Shown here in pieces: positions 46,538 through 55,892 of a DNA stretch of 64,000 nucleotides. Both the position numbers and the translations under genes were made by a program. This stretch comes from Paracoccus homiensis. Its GTDB lineage: Bacteria; Pseudomonadota; Alphaproteobacteria; Rhodobacterales; Rhodobacteraceae. The DNA is taken from assembly GCF_900111675.1 (NCBI RefSeq), contig NZ_FOHO01000016.1, forward strand, positions 1 through 64,000, read 5' to 3'. The stretch's first letter is position 1. Every line of letters begins with the position of its first letter. The notes below the pieces were generated by a model. That model was not told the DNA's origin, ran no database searches, and saw only the letters and a list, made by a program, of their open reading frames with translations.

Positions 46538-47460
46538 TCGACAGCCATACCGGCGGCGAACCGACCCGCGTCATCGTGAATGGCGGGCCCGACCTTGGCG
46601 GCGGCCCGCTGTCCGAACGCGCAACGCTGCTGTCCCGCGATCATCGCGACTTCTACCGATCCGTCGTTCTGGAACCGCGCGGTCAGGTCGCGATGGTCTG
46701 TGCGCTGCTGGTCAGGCCGGTCGATCCGGACTGTGTGACCGGAGTGATCTTTTTCGATGCCGAGGCGGTGCTGGGCATGTGTGGGCATGGCACGATCGGG
46801 CTTGCCGCGACGCTGTTCCACATGGGGCGGATCGCCACCGGTCGGCACCGGATCGAAACCCCGGTCGGTATCGTCACCGTCGACGTGATCGACGCGCATA
46901 CGGTGACGGTGACGAATATCGAAAGCCGCCGCATCCGCAAGGATATCACGGTCGAGGTGCCGCAGCTTGGCCCCGTGACCGGCGATCTGGCCTATGGCGG
47001 CAACTGCTTCTTTCTGGTCGAACCCGGCCCCGTCCCGGTCGAACCCGCCAATATCGCGGCGCTGACCCGCGCCGCCATTGCCGTGCGGCAGGCGCTGTGG
47101 GATCAGGGCATCGGCGGCGATGACGGAATGCAGGTCGATCACGTCATTTTCTACGGCCCCGCACAGGATCCGACGGCGCATAGCCGCAATTTCGTGCTGT
47201 GCCCCGACGATGCCTATGACCGGTCGCCCTGCGGCACCGGATGTTCGGCGCGGCTGGCCTGCCTTGCCGCAGACAAGCGCCTGCCCGAAGGCCACGAGAT
47301 CGTGCAGGAAAGCATCATCGGCAGCACCTATCGCCTGTCATGGCGCAGGGGCGTGCAGGGCGGCGTCATCCCCTCGATCACGGGTCGGGCCTATGTCATG
47401 GCGGAAAGCCGGTTGTTCTTTCTGCCTGACGATCCGTTTCGATCGGGTATACCAAGCTGA
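46528..47460 (+). CDS. 4-hydroxyproline 2-epimerase (proline racemase superfamily)
   Basis: 310 residues. Both acid/base cysteines are present: Cys85 in GMCGHGTIGLA and Cys235 in DRSPCGTGCSARL, the pair of proline racemases and hydroxyproline epimerases. It converts trans-4-hydroxy-L-proline to cis-4-hydroxy-D-proline. The ATG at 46528 overlaps the deaminase gene by 10 nt, and the FAD oxidase follows at 48 nt, so the three genes form an operon. Confidence 0.9.
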   Translation: MHVIDSHTGGEPTRVIVNGGPDLGGGPLSERATLLSRDHRDFYRSVVLEPRGQVAMVCALLVRPVDPDCVTGVIFFDAEAVLGMCGHGTIGLAATLFHMGRIATGRHRIETPVGIVTVDVIDAHTVTVTNIESRRIRKDITVEVPQLGPVTGDLAYGGNCFFLVEPGPVPVEPANIAALTRAAIAVRQALWDQGIGGDDGMQVDHVIFYGPAQDPTAHSRNFVLCPDDAYDRSPCGTGCSARLACLAADKRLPEGHEIVQESIIGSTYRLSWRRGVQGGVIPSITGRAYVMAESRLFFLPDDPFRSGIPS

Positions 47461-47508
47461 CAACACCCCCGGTCGCACAGGTCGGGCGCATCATCCGGGC
47501 AGTCACAG

Positions 47509-48765
47509 ATGACCAGGACCACGCAGTCACAGATCATCGTCATCGGCGCGGGAATCATCGGTGTGACCACCGCGCTTGTGCTTCAGACGCAGGGGCATCA
47601 GGTGCGGCTTCTTGACCGCAAGGGCGTCGCGGCCGAAACCTCGGCCGGGAATGCCGGGGCCTTCGCCTTTGCCGAGATCGAGCCGCTGGCCACGCCGGGG
47701 ATCATGAAGAAGGCCCCGAAATGGTTGCTGGACCCGCTGGGACCGCTGTCGGTGCGGCCCGGCCATGCATTGCGGATCCTGCCGTGGATGTGGCATTTCT
47801 GGCGGGCGACCGCGCATCACCGGTATGACGCGGCGGTGGCGTCGCAAGCGTCGCTGATGGCGCTGTCGCGACAGGCGCTGGAACGGGTGATCAGAACCAC
47901 CGATGCGCAGGCCCTTATCCGCCGCGAAGGACAGTTGCAGCTTTACGAAGGTGCCGCGCAGTTTCAGGCCAGCCTGCCCGCGTGGGAACAGCGCCGCCGG
48001 CATGGCATCGCCTTCGAACTTCTGGACAACCCTGACGCCATCGCCCGGATCCAACCCGGACTGAACCCGCGCTTCACCCATGCGGGCTTTACCCCCGATT
48101 GGCTGAACACCGTCGATCCGCTGCGCTGGACACGGCATCTGGCCCATGCCCTGACCGAACGCGGCGGCCAGATCGTCACGGCGGCGGTCACCGGCCTCGC
48201 GCCTCGCCCCGACGGGGTCGATGTGACCACCGATATCGGCACGCTGCGGGCCGATCAGGTGGTGGTGGCCGCGGGCGCGTGGTCGCATCGGATCGCGCGG
48301 ATGCTGGGCGACCGCATCCCACTGGAAACCGAGCGCGGCTATAACACCACCTTCCCCACCGCAAGCTTTGATCTGCGGACGCATCTGACCTTTGGTGCGC
48401 ATGGTTTCGTGGTCACGCGCATCGGTGACGGGCTACGCGTCGGCGGCGCCGTCGAGCTGGGCGGGCTGAACCTGCCACCGAATTTCAAACGCGCCGAAAC
48501 CCTGTTGCGCAAGACGGCCCGGTTCCTGCCCGGCTTTGACCCGACGGGCGGCACGCAGTGGATGGGCTTTCGCCCGTCGCTGCCCGACAGTCTGCCGATC
48601 ATCGCCCGCGCCCCGAAATCCGACCGCGTGATCTATGCCTTTGGTCACGGTCATCTGGGTCTGACGCAATCGGCGGGCACGGCGGAACTGGTGGCCGAGC
48701 TGGTGTCGGGTCGCAGCCCGCAGATCCCGTTGCTGCCATTCCGCGCGACGCGTTTCGGCGGCTAG
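47509..48765 (+). CDS. FAD-dependent D-amino acid dehydrogenase, probable cis-4-hydroxy-D-proline oxidase
   Basis: 418 residues, DadA/DAO family: [31 protein letters not shown] as the N-terminal dinucleotide site, [18 protein letters not shown], and the C-terminal [33 protein letters not shown] flavin block. It should oxidise cis-4-hydroxy-D-proline to pyrroline-4-hydroxy-2-carboxylate. Third in the operon; the stop overlaps the convergent dehydratase-like gene by 4 nt. Confidence 0.85.
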   Translation: MTRTTQSQIIVIGAGIIGVTTALVLQTQGHQVRLLDRKGVAAETSAGNAGAFAFAEIEPLATPGIMKKAPKWLLDPLGPLSVRPGHALRILPWMWHFWRATAHHRYDAAVASQASLMALSRQALERVIRTTDAQALIRREGQLQLYEGAAQFQASLPAWEQRRRHGIAFELLDNPDAIARIQPGLNPRFTHAGFTPDWLNTVDPLRWTRHLAHALTERGGQIVTAAVTGLAPRPDGVDVTTDIGTLRADQVVVAAGAWSHRIARMLGDRIPLETERGYNTTFPTASFDLRTHLTFGAHGFVVTRIGDGLRVGGAVELGGLNLPPNFKRAETLLRKTARFLPGFDPTGGTQWMGFRPSLPDSLPIIARAPKSDRVIYAFGHGHLGLTQSAGTAELVAELVSGRSPQIPLLPFRATRFGG

Positions 48766-49796
48766 TCGAACAGCCGCGGCCAAGTATCCGCGATGCGATA
48801 CCCTTCGGGCCAGGGATCGCCGGGGTCCAGCATGTGTTGATGCGTGCCGGTGATCCAGGCTCGGCCGCTGATCTCGGGGCGGATCGCGGGCAGATCGCCG
48901 ACGCTGGCCGGTCCCAGAATGCGCCCCTGGAACTCCGACCCGATGATCGACACCGCCGTAAAACGATCCTCAAGCCCCATCTGCCCCCGCGCATGCAGGA
49001 TCGCCATGCGGGCAGACACTGCGGTTCCCGTCGGCGAACGGTCCAGTTTTCCGGGCTGAATCGCCACCACGGACTGCGCGCGCAGATCATGCCCATCGCG
49101 GCTGACCGGCCCGGCGAACAGGCAAAAGGAATGGTGCCGCCAGTCAGGCTTGTCGGGATGGACGAACTGCAACTGCCGATTGGCGGAATTGGTGATGCGG
49201 ATGCCCAGTTCGGCGATCTGCCGCGCATTCCCGGCCACCAGATCGACGCCAAGCGCGACCGGATCGACCACCACGAAACTGTCGCCGCCAAAGGCCGTAT
49301 CGACGGTGATCTGGCCAACCCCCGGCACATCCAGCGGCACGCCCAGACGCGTCGCGAATGAGGGCAGGTTTTCGACATGAATGCGCTGCGCCTTGCCATC
49401 GGCACAATCGGCGCGCACCCGGACCAGACCGCCCGGCGCCTCCAGCACCATCCGGGTGACGGGTTCCTGCATCGGGATGATCCCGCTATCCAGCAACACG
49501 GTGGCCACGCAGATCGCGTTCGATCCCGACATCGGGGGCGTATCCTCTGGTTCCATGATGATCCAGGCCATCTGCGCCTGGGGATGTTTGGGCGGCACCA
49601 GCAGATTCACATGGCGAAACACCCCACCGCGCGGCTCGTTCAGGACAAAGTTCCGCAACACGTCATCCTGTGCGATCCAGCGACGCTGATCCCAGATCGT
49701 GTCACCCGGCGGCGGCGCCACCCCACCCACGATGACATCGCCGACCTCACCCTCGGCATGACAGGACACCACATGGATCACCTTCGTGCTGCGCAT
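48762..49796 (-). CDS. Proline racemase-superfamily protein, probable trans-3-hydroxy-L-proline dehydratase
   Basis: 344 residues, same fold as the epimerase at 46.5 kb. The two cysteine positions are Ser90 (MSGSNAIC) and Thr256 ([12 protein letters not shown]), so it cannot be a Cys/Cys racemase. Superfamily members lacking the second Cys are dehydratases of trans-3-hydroxyproline, giving delta1-pyrroline-2-carboxylate, which the Ldh-type enzyme could reduce to proline. The Ser/Thr combination is one I cannot tie with certainty to a tested activity. Divergent from a GntR gene. Confidence 0.72.
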   Translation of the reverse strand: MRSTKVIHVVSCHAEGEVGDVIVGGVAPPPGDTIWDQRRWIAQDDVLRNFVLNEPRGGVFRHVNLLVPPKHPQAQMAWIIMEPEDTPPMSGSNAICVATVLLDSGIIPMQEPVTRMVLEAPGGLVRVRADCADGKAQRIHVENLPSFATRLGVPLDVPGVGQITVDTAFGGDSFVVVDPVALGVDLVAGNARQIAELGIRITNSANRQLQFVHPDKPDWRHHSFCLFAGPVSRDGHDLRAQSVVAIQPGKLDRSPTGTAVSARMAILHARGQMGLEDRFTAVSIIGSEFQGRILGPASVGDLPAIRPEISGRAWITGTHQHMLDPGDPWPEGYRIADTWPRLFD

Positions 49797-49843
49797 GTTT
49801 CCCCCTTGCGACCGCTGCCTTGAAACTCACTGGAACCGGAATA

Positions 49844-49860
49844 TTGGATATTGTATCCAA
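49844..49860. promoter_or_regulatory. GntR/FadR-type operator palindrome
   Basis: TTGGATATTGTATCCAA: two perfect 7-bp arms around TTG, in the 99-nt divergent gap, 36 nt before the gntR start and 48 nt before the dehydratase-like start. It fits the size of FCD-type GntR sites and can control both genes. Confidence 0.8.
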
Positions 49861-49895
49861 AACCAAGCATGGTTTCATCTTGAGGAAATTTCGAC

Positions 49896-50570
49896 ATGGC
49901 ATTTCGCGCACAGGACCTGTCGCAGACCCGATCCGCCGTGGATACGATCTTCGAGGCGCTGCGCGAGGCGATCGTGAAAGGTGATCTGGAACAGGGCGCG
50001 CAACTGCGTCAGGAACAGATCGCCGCCGCCTTCAATGTCAGCCGCATCCCCGTCCGCGAGGCGATTGCCCGGTTGGAACAGCTTGGGCTGGTTGAAACGC
50101 AACGCTATCGCGGGGCATTCGTGACGCAACTGAACATCGCCGATATCGAAGAGGTGTTCCGCCTGCGTGCCCTGATCGAGGCCGAGGCGATCCGCCACGC
50201 CGTGCCGCGACTGGACAGCGTGTCCCTGACCCGCGCCCGCAAGGCCGCAACGGCATTTCACGACGCGACCGATCCCGCCGACTGGATGGATCGCAACCGC
50301 GAATTTCACGCCGCGCTGTATCGCCCGGACCTGCAACCCCGCACCGACGCGATCCTGACGAATCTTCTGAACCTCAGCGACCGGTTCCTGCGCGCGCAAT
50401 TATACCTGACCGCGGGGCAGGCCCGCGCCGACCGCGAACACCGACAGATCCTGGCTGCATGCGAGGCCGGCGATGCCGATCTGGCAGCCGACCTGACCGC
50501 GCAGCATATCCGCGGTGCCATGGCCTCGCTTCTGGCACATCTGACCGAACAGCAGGCCCCAGCGGTTTAG
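49896..50570 (+). CDS. GntR family (FadR/FCD) transcriptional regulator
   Basis: 224 residues. Winged HTH (about 15-78: LREAIVKGDLEQGAQLRQEQIAAAFNVSRIPVREAIARLEQLGLV) and an FCD ligand domain (about 88-215) with the metal/ligand residues D/E..H...H (NREFHAALY and ADREHRQIL). Its likely target is the perfect palindrome in the divergent gap. Control may cover the dehydratase-like gene and itself; the effector is presumably a hydroxyproline or its imine. Confidence 0.9.
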   Translation: MAFRAQDLSQTRSAVDTIFEALREAIVKGDLEQGAQLRQEQIAAAFNVSRIPVREAIARLEQLGLVETQRYRGAFVTQLNIADIEEVFRLRALIEAEAIRHAVPRLDSVSLTRARKAATAFHDATDPADWMDRNREFHAALYRPDLQPRTDAILTNLLNLSDRFLRAQLYLTAGQARADREHRQILAACEAGDADLAADLTAQHIRGAMASLLAHLTEQQAPAV

Positions 50571-50753
50571 CCACCCGCGACGAAACTTCTGCATGCGATG
50601 TCGTAGCAGTCACCTTCCAATGTCGCATTCGTTCTATTGCGGCCCGCTGCAATCGGGCAATTTGGGACATCAGTCCTGAACCCGCGCAGCCTTCGAACCC
50701 AACATGCACTGCTGCAGCTTCCATCCTCTCAACCTGTTTCATGGGGGTCCTGA

Positions 50754-53315
50754 ATGTCCAAATTTCCGCAGCATGCGCGCGTCGTCATCGTTGGTCTTGG
50801 CGGTATCGTCGGCGCCTCGGTCGCGCATCACCTGATCGAACGCGGCTGGGACGATATCGTGGGCATCGACACATCCGGGATTCCGACCGATGTCGGCTCG
50901 ACCGCCCATGCGTCGGATTTCTGCTATGTGACCAGCCACGATCAGCTTAGCACCTGGACCAGCCTGTATTCCGCCGATTTCTACGAAAAGCTGGGCCACT
51001 ATTCCCGCATCGGCGGGCTGGAAGTCGCGCGTGTCGGCGATGACGCCCGCATGCAGGAACTGCGCCGTCGCTGCGATTCGGGCCGCGCCTTCGGCAGCCG
51101 CGTCAGGATGATCACCGCCGCCGAAGCAAAGGAAAAATTCCCGCTGCTGGAAGAAGATCAGATTCAGGGCGCGATGTGGGACCCCGATGCCGGACTGGTC
51201 GTACCCCGGTCGCAGACCGTCGCGGGCAAGCTGGTCGACATGGGCGTCAAGGCGGGCAAGCTGCAGGCCTTTGCAAACTGCCCCGCGCTGGAGCTTTTGT
51301 CGGAAAACGGCCGGATCACCGGGGTCCGCACGCCACGCGGCACGATCATGGCCGATCATGTCGTCGTCTGCGCGGGCCTGTGGGGCCGTCTGATCGCCGA
51401 AATGGCGGGCGAGGATCTGCCCGTCATGCCGGTGGACCACCCGCTGACCTTCTTTGGCCCCTACGAGGAATTCGCCGGCACCGGCCTGGAAATCGGACGC
51501 CCATTGCTGCGCGATCAGGGCAATTCGGCCTATATGCGCGACACCGGCGATCCGAAATCGACCGAGGGCGGTCAGATGGAATGGGGCTACTATTATGAAA
51601 AGGACGTGCGGATGGTCCATCCGCGCGACCTGCTGACCAAGGAACAGGCCCGCCTGTCCCCGTCGCAGCGCGATCTGGAACTGGACGATGTGATCGAGCC
51701 GCTGGAACGCGCGATCGAACTGACGCCGATCCTTGCCGATCTGGGCTTCAACGAAAGCCACTCGTTCAACGGGTTGCTGCAAACGACCACCGATGGCGGC
51801 CCCTCGATGGGCGAAAGCCGCAAGCTGCGCGGGCTGTGGTATGCCGTTGCGATCTGGGTCAAGGACGGCCCCGGCATGGGCAAGCTGATCGCCGACTGGA
51901 TGACCGATGGCCGCACCCATATCGACCATCACGGCATCGATTACGCGCGGTTTCAGGACTTTCAGCTGTCCGAGGATTTCATCTGGGGCCGCTGCGAGGA
52001 AACCGCCGCCAAGATCTACAACCCGCCAGTCCATCCGCGCGAACCCTTCGGCAATGGCCGTGGCATCCGCCGGTCACCGTTTCACGAACGCGAAAAGGAG
52101 CTGGGCGGCTATTTCATGGAACTGGGCGGCTGGGAACGTGCCCATGGCTATGCCGCGAACGAACATCTGCTGGAAAAATACGCCGATCAGGTGCCGGTTC
52201 GCGAGAACGAATGGGACAACCGCCACTTCTGGCGCGTGTCGAATGCCGAACAGCTTGAGATGAGCGCCGATTGCGGCCTGATCAACCTGTCGCATTTCCA
52301 CATGACCGACATTTCAGGCCCCGATCACGTGGCACTGCTGGAATGGCTGTGCGCGGCCAGGATCGGCGGCGACGGCAATATCGGCAAGGGCATCTATACC
52401 CACATGCTGGACACCGAAGGCAATGTCCGCGCCGATTTCACCGTTTTCCGCATGGCGGATCGCTGTCGGTTGGTGAACGGCGCCGATGCAGGCCCGCGCG
52501 ACCTGATGCATATGCGCCGCGTGGCACAGGACAAGGGCTTTGATGTCACCATCACCGATGTCACCGAAGACTACACCACCATCGGCATCTGGGGCCCGAA
52601 TGCCCGCGAGACGCTGAAAAAGGTCGTCGCCGACCCCGATGCGCTGAACATCGAGGCGTTTCCCTTCGCCGCCATCCGCGACATCCAGATCGCGGGCCGC
52701 AAGGTCACGGCGTTCCGCATTTCCTATGTCGGGGAACAGGGCTGGGAACTGCACATGCCCTATGACGACGGTCTGGCGGTGTGGGACGCGCTGCGCGAAA
52801 CCGGGGTCATCGCCGTCGGGGTCGAAACTTATGCCAATTCGCGCCGTCTGGAAAAATCACTGCGCCTGCAGAACGCTGATCTGCACACGCAATACAACCT
52901 CTACGAGGCCGATCTGGCGCGCCCGAAGGTCAAAGAGGCCGATTTCTGCGGCAAGGCCAGGCATCTTGAATATCGCGCCCGCGATCATCAGCCCGCCATG
53001 CTGTGCACGCTGGTGATGACCGACAATACCGACGCGAACGGGGTGGCACGCTATCCGGTCAACACGATGCCGGTTATCGACCCGGACACCGGCAGCGTCC
53101 TGATCGACGCGCTTGGCCGCCGGTCATTCACCACCTCGCAGGCCTATGGCCCGACCGTCGGCAAGAACATCATGCTGGCCTATCTGCCGCATGAATATTG
53201 CCAGATCGGACGCAAGTTGCAGGTCACCTATTTCGACGAGCCCTTCCCCGTCGAGGTCGCGGGTGTCGGCTACCACCCGCTTTACGACCCCGAAAACGCC
53301 AAGCCGAAAAGCTGA
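50754..53315 (+). CDS. Dimethylglycine/sarcosine dehydrogenase-like covalent-FAD protein with GcvT domain
   Basis: 853 residues. N-terminal DAO fold (about 8-400; VVIVGLGGIVGASVAHHL) with His52 in GSTAHAS, the place of the histidyl-FAD link in DMGDH; linker (about 400-450); C-terminal folate-binding GcvT domains (about 450-715 and 725-830, ending LQVTYFDEPFPVEVAGVG). These enzymes remove an N-methyl group and pass it to tetrahydrofolate, giving electrons to ETF (etfBA at 7-9 kb). Near the Rieske betaine demethylase it would act on its dimethyl product. Alternative: sarcosine or an N-methylproline substrate. Start ATG 50754 has a GGGGGTC site. Confidence 0.85.
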   Translation: MSKFPQHARVVIVGLGGIVGASVAHHLIERGWDDIVGIDTSGIPTDVGSTAHASDFCYVTSHDQLSTWTSLYSADFYEKLGHYSRIGGLEVARVGDDARMQELRRRCDSGRAFGSRVRMITAAEAKEKFPLLEEDQIQGAMWDPDAGLVVPRSQTVAGKLVDMGVKAGKLQAFANCPALELLSENGRITGVRTPRGTIMADHVVVCAGLWGRLIAEMAGEDLPVMPVDHPLTFFGPYEEFAGTGLEIGRPLLRDQGNSAYMRDTGDPKSTEGGQMEWGYYYEKDVRMVHPRDLLTKEQARLSPSQRDLELDDVIEPLERAIELTPILADLGFNESHSFNGLLQTTTDGGPSMGESRKLRGLWYAVAIWVKDGPGMGKLIADWMTDGRTHIDHHGIDYARFQDFQLSEDFIWGRCEETAAKIYNPPVHPREPFGNGRGIRRSPFHEREKELGGYFMELGGWERAHGYAANEHLLEKYADQVPVRENEWDNRHFWRVSNAEQLEMSADCGLINLSHFHMTDISGPDHVALLEWLCAARIGGDGNIGKGIYTHMLDTEGNVRADFTVFRMADRCRLVNGADAGPRDLMHMRRVAQDKGFDVTITDVTEDYTTIGIWGPNARETLKKVVADPDALNIEAFPFAAIRDIQIAGRKVTAFRISYVGEQGWELHMPYDDGLAVWDALRETGVIAVGVETYANSRRLEKSLRLQNADLHTQYNLYEADLARPKVKEADFCGKARHLEYRARDHQPAMLCTLVMTDNTDANGVARYPVNTMPVIDPDTGSVLIDALGRRSFTTSQAYGPTVGKNIMLAYLPHEYCQIGRKLQVTYFDEPFPVEVAGVGYHPLYDPENAKPKS

Positions 53316-53331
53316 TCGGCAGACCAGAAAA

Positions 53332-53363
53332 GCCCCGGCAGGTACGACCTGCCGGGGCCTTTT
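53332..53363. terminator. Bidirectional terminator between DMGDH-like gene and gbcB
   Basis: GCCCCGGCAGGT-ACG-ACCTGCCGGGGC, a 12-bp perfect stem with A-run at 53328-53331 and CTTTT at 53359-53363, so it works in both directions between convergent genes. Confidence 0.92.
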
Positions 53364-53391
53364 CATGGCGAGTGGCCGCGCGGCCCTGCGA

Positions 53392-54468
53392 TCAGACTTC
53401 GACGACGACGCGCCCGATCGGGTTGGAACAGCAGGCAAGGATGTACCCCTCGTCGATATCGTCGTCCGAGATACCGCCGTTATGGACCATATGCACCTCG
53501 CCCTCGGTCTTTCGGACCTTGCAGGTGCCACACAGACCGAAGGTACAGCCCGATGGGATGTTCAGGCCGCTGGCCTTGGCGACGGCCAGAACGGTGTCGG
53601 TTTCGTTGCATTTGGTGGTGATGCCCGAATTGGCAAAGACCAGTTCCGAACGCGCCTCTTCGTCCAGAACCACATCGTCCAGCACCGGGGCCTCTGCCTC
53701 GGTTTCGACGGGGGCGCCAAAGCTTTCCTGATGATAGCGGTCCATGTCGTAACCCAACGAGATCAGCATGTCCCGCACAGCCTGCATGAACGGTTCGGGG
53801 CCGCAGCAGAACACCTCGCGTTCCAGATAGTCCGGCGCCATCAGGCCCAGCATGATCTGGCTAAGGCGCCCGCGATAGCCCGACCACGACTGATATTCGT
53901 CATGCTCTTCAACCGTCAGGTGCAATTGCAGACCCGAAGTGCGATTGGCCATGTGCCGCAGCCGTTCGCGGAAGATCACATCCGAGGGGCGCCGCGCGGC
54001 ATGGACGAACACGATATCGGGGCGCGGGCCGCGATCCCACAGCCATGTCGTCATCGACATCATCGGCGTGATGCCCGAACCGGCCGAGATGAACAGGAAT
54101 TTCTCGGACGGGTGCCGTGCCAGGCTGAAGATCCCGGCGGGGCCATAGGCCTTGACCAGCATCCCCGGCTTCAGGTTTTCCATCATCCAGCGCGTCGCGA
54201 CCGATTTCGGCCCGGCCTTGGCCGTGACCGAAATCGACAGGGGACGCGATGGCGACGACGACATCGTGTAGGTCCGCTGCACGTTTCCGCCCGGCACCGG
54301 CAGGTCCAGAGTGACGAATTGCCCCGGCTCGTAATCGAACCACGCGCCCGATGGCGACCGGAACGAAAAGGTCCAGGTGTCGGCGGTCTCGGGAACGATC
54401 TGCGTGACTTCCAGCATCTCGGAATCGTTCCACGGCTCTGCCGACCATTGCATGCGCGTCTTTGCCAT
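53392..54468 (-). CDS. gbcB: Ferredoxin-NADP-type reductase with 2Fe-2S domain (GbcB-like)
   Basis: 358 residues. FAD-binding barrel (RTYTMSSSP, about 80-95), NAD-binding half (ISAGSGITPMMSM and CCGPEPFMQAV), and a C-terminal plant-type ferredoxin domain with CTFGLCGTC and a final cysteine in ACCSNP (C-x4-C-x2-C...C). It feeds electrons from NAD(P)H to a Rieske oxygenase. It lies 9 nt after gbcA on the same strand, so the pair is an operon. Other members of the family serve stachydrine or carnitine. Confidence 0.88.
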   Translation of the reverse strand: MAKTRMQWSAEPWNDSEMLEVTQIVPETADTWTFSFRSPSGAWFDYEPGQFVTLDLPVPGGNVQRTYTMSSSPSRPLSISVTAKAGPKSVATRWMMENLKPGMLVKAYGPAGIFSLARHPSEKFLFISAGSGITPMMSMTTWLWDRGPRPDIVFVHAARRPSDVIFRERLRHMANRTSGLQLHLTVEEHDEYQSWSGYRGRLSQIMLGLMAPDYLEREVFCCGPEPFMQAVRDMLISLGYDMDRYHQESFGAPVETEAEAPVLDDVVLDEEARSELVFANSGITTKCNETDTVLAVAKASGLNIPSGCTFGLCGTCKVRKTEGEVHMVHNGGISDDDIDEGYILACCSNPIGRVVVEV

Positions 54469-54477
54469 CGATCTGCC

Positions 54478-55710
54478 CTATTCTGCCGCTACGGCGGTGT
54501 TCAGACGCGAGGACATCACCCCGCAATACCAGTCCACGAAATGGATGACGCCGGCCTCCTGGCTGGGCGAATAGGGGCCGGGCTGATAGGCGGGCGACAG
54601 GATCCCGGCCTGATTTTCCTCGACCACGCGACGGTCCTCGTCATTGGTGGCCATCCAGACCTCGGTCAGCTTCTGCAGGTCGTAATCCTTGCCCTCGACC
54701 GCGTCCTTGTGGACCAGCCATTTGGTCGTGACCTCGGTCTCGGTGGGGCTGATCGGCAGAATGCGGAAGACGATGGCATGATCGGGCAGAAAGTGGTTCC
54801 AGCTGGACGGAAAGTGATAGAACATCAGGCTGCCCGCGTCGTTCCACGGGATCGTGCCCATGCGCTGTGCCACGGCGGCCTTGCCAGACATGGTGAAGCT
54901 TTCCTGATTATCCATCAGCGGCACCCGCGCCATCCGCCATTGCATGTCGGGCGCATTCACGAAACGCGACGGCAGCTTGGCCGCGTCACAGCGATCCCAA
55001 TGCGACAGGATTTCGGGGCTGGCGGCGTTCGGCCCTTCCATCACCGTCATCAGCGGATCATCGGAATAGGTCCGGCACAGCGACGGATGCGACCCACCGC
55101 AGTGATAGCATTCGCGGTTGTTTTCCATCACCAGCTTCCAGTTGCCCTTCTCGACGATGGTCGAGCTGAACGCGACCTTCGACTCGGCAATCCCGCTGGG
55201 ACCGGCATAGGCCATCAGGTTTTTGGCCAGCTCATTGACCGCCGGCGGCACCTGCGCAAGGCAGATGAAGATCATCCCGCCCAGATCGACGCAATGCACC
55301 GGCTTCAGCCCGTATTTCGACGCATCGAACCCCTCGCCCATGTCGCGCGCATAAAGAAGCTTGCCGTCCAAATCATAAGTCCACTGGTGGTAGGGGCAGA
55401 CCAGCTTCGGGTTGCTGCCATTGGCCTGCGGGCACAGGCGCTGACCCCGGTGGCGACAGACATTGTGGAAGGCGCGCACACGTCCGTCACCGCCGCGCGT
55501 GATGATGACCGGATACTGCCCCACATTCAGCGTGACGAAATTGCCCGTCTTGGGCAACTCGCAGGACGGCGCGGCAAACAGCCATTCGCGATACCAGATC
55601 TGTTCCAGATCATCCTGCAATGCCTGCTGACCACAATACAGATCACGCGGCAGCGAAAAGCCCGGCTCGCGTGCGGCGACAAGCTGGGCTGTGGACATGG
55701 GGTGAGACAT
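54478..55710 (-). CDS. gbcA: Rieske-type betaine demethylase oxygenase subunit (GbcA-like)
   Basis: 410 residues, aromatic-ring-hydroxylating dioxygenase alpha family. Rieske ligands C85-x-H87 and C105-x2-H108 (CRHRGQRLC, CPYHQW); mononuclear iron ligands in NRECYHCGGSHP (His203, His208). These enzymes hydroxylate an N-methyl group so that it leaves as formaldehyde. Closest by feel to glycine-betaine demethylase GbcA, but proline betaine or hydroxyproline betaine are possible given the neighbours. Start 55710; 55698 is an alternative. A 182-nt gap precedes it. Confidence 0.85.
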   Translation of the reverse strand: MSHPMSTAQLVAAREPGFSLPRDLYCGQQALQDDLEQIWYREWLFAAPSCELPKTGNFVTLNVGQYPVIITRGGDGRVRAFHNVCRHRGQRLCPQANGSNPKLVCPYHQWTYDLDGKLLYARDMGEGFDASKYGLKPVHCVDLGGMIFICLAQVPPAVNELAKNLMAYAGPSGIAESKVAFSSTIVEKGNWKLVMENNRECYHCGGSHPSLCRTYSDDPLMTVMEGPNAASPEILSHWDRCDAAKLPSRFVNAPDMQWRMARVPLMDNQESFTMSGKAAVAQRMGTIPWNDAGSLMFYHFPSSWNHFLPDHAIVFRILPISPTETEVTTKWLVHKDAVEGKDYDLQKLTEVWMATNDEDRRVVEENQAGILSPAYQPGPYSPSQEAGVIHFVDWYCGVMSSRLNTAVAAE

Positions 55711-55892
55711 TACGCACCTGTGGGTCTGATGGCGCGGCCGCGCCGGTGGACGACATGAACGCCCGCAAAATGGGCCTGACTTCCACCCTAGCAATGACGG
55801 AATCGCGCCGCGGACGATTTGCGACACAACACGTCATGTTTCAGACACATGCGACTTTCGACGCCCGGCTGCGACCCAAAGGCCACGCCGGG

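Noticed and set aside
53113..55758. 881-codon frame antisense to gbcAB
   Set aside because: Shadow of two genes with intact iron-sulphur motifs; His/Gln/Arg-rich translation is typical of antisense of GC-rich genes.
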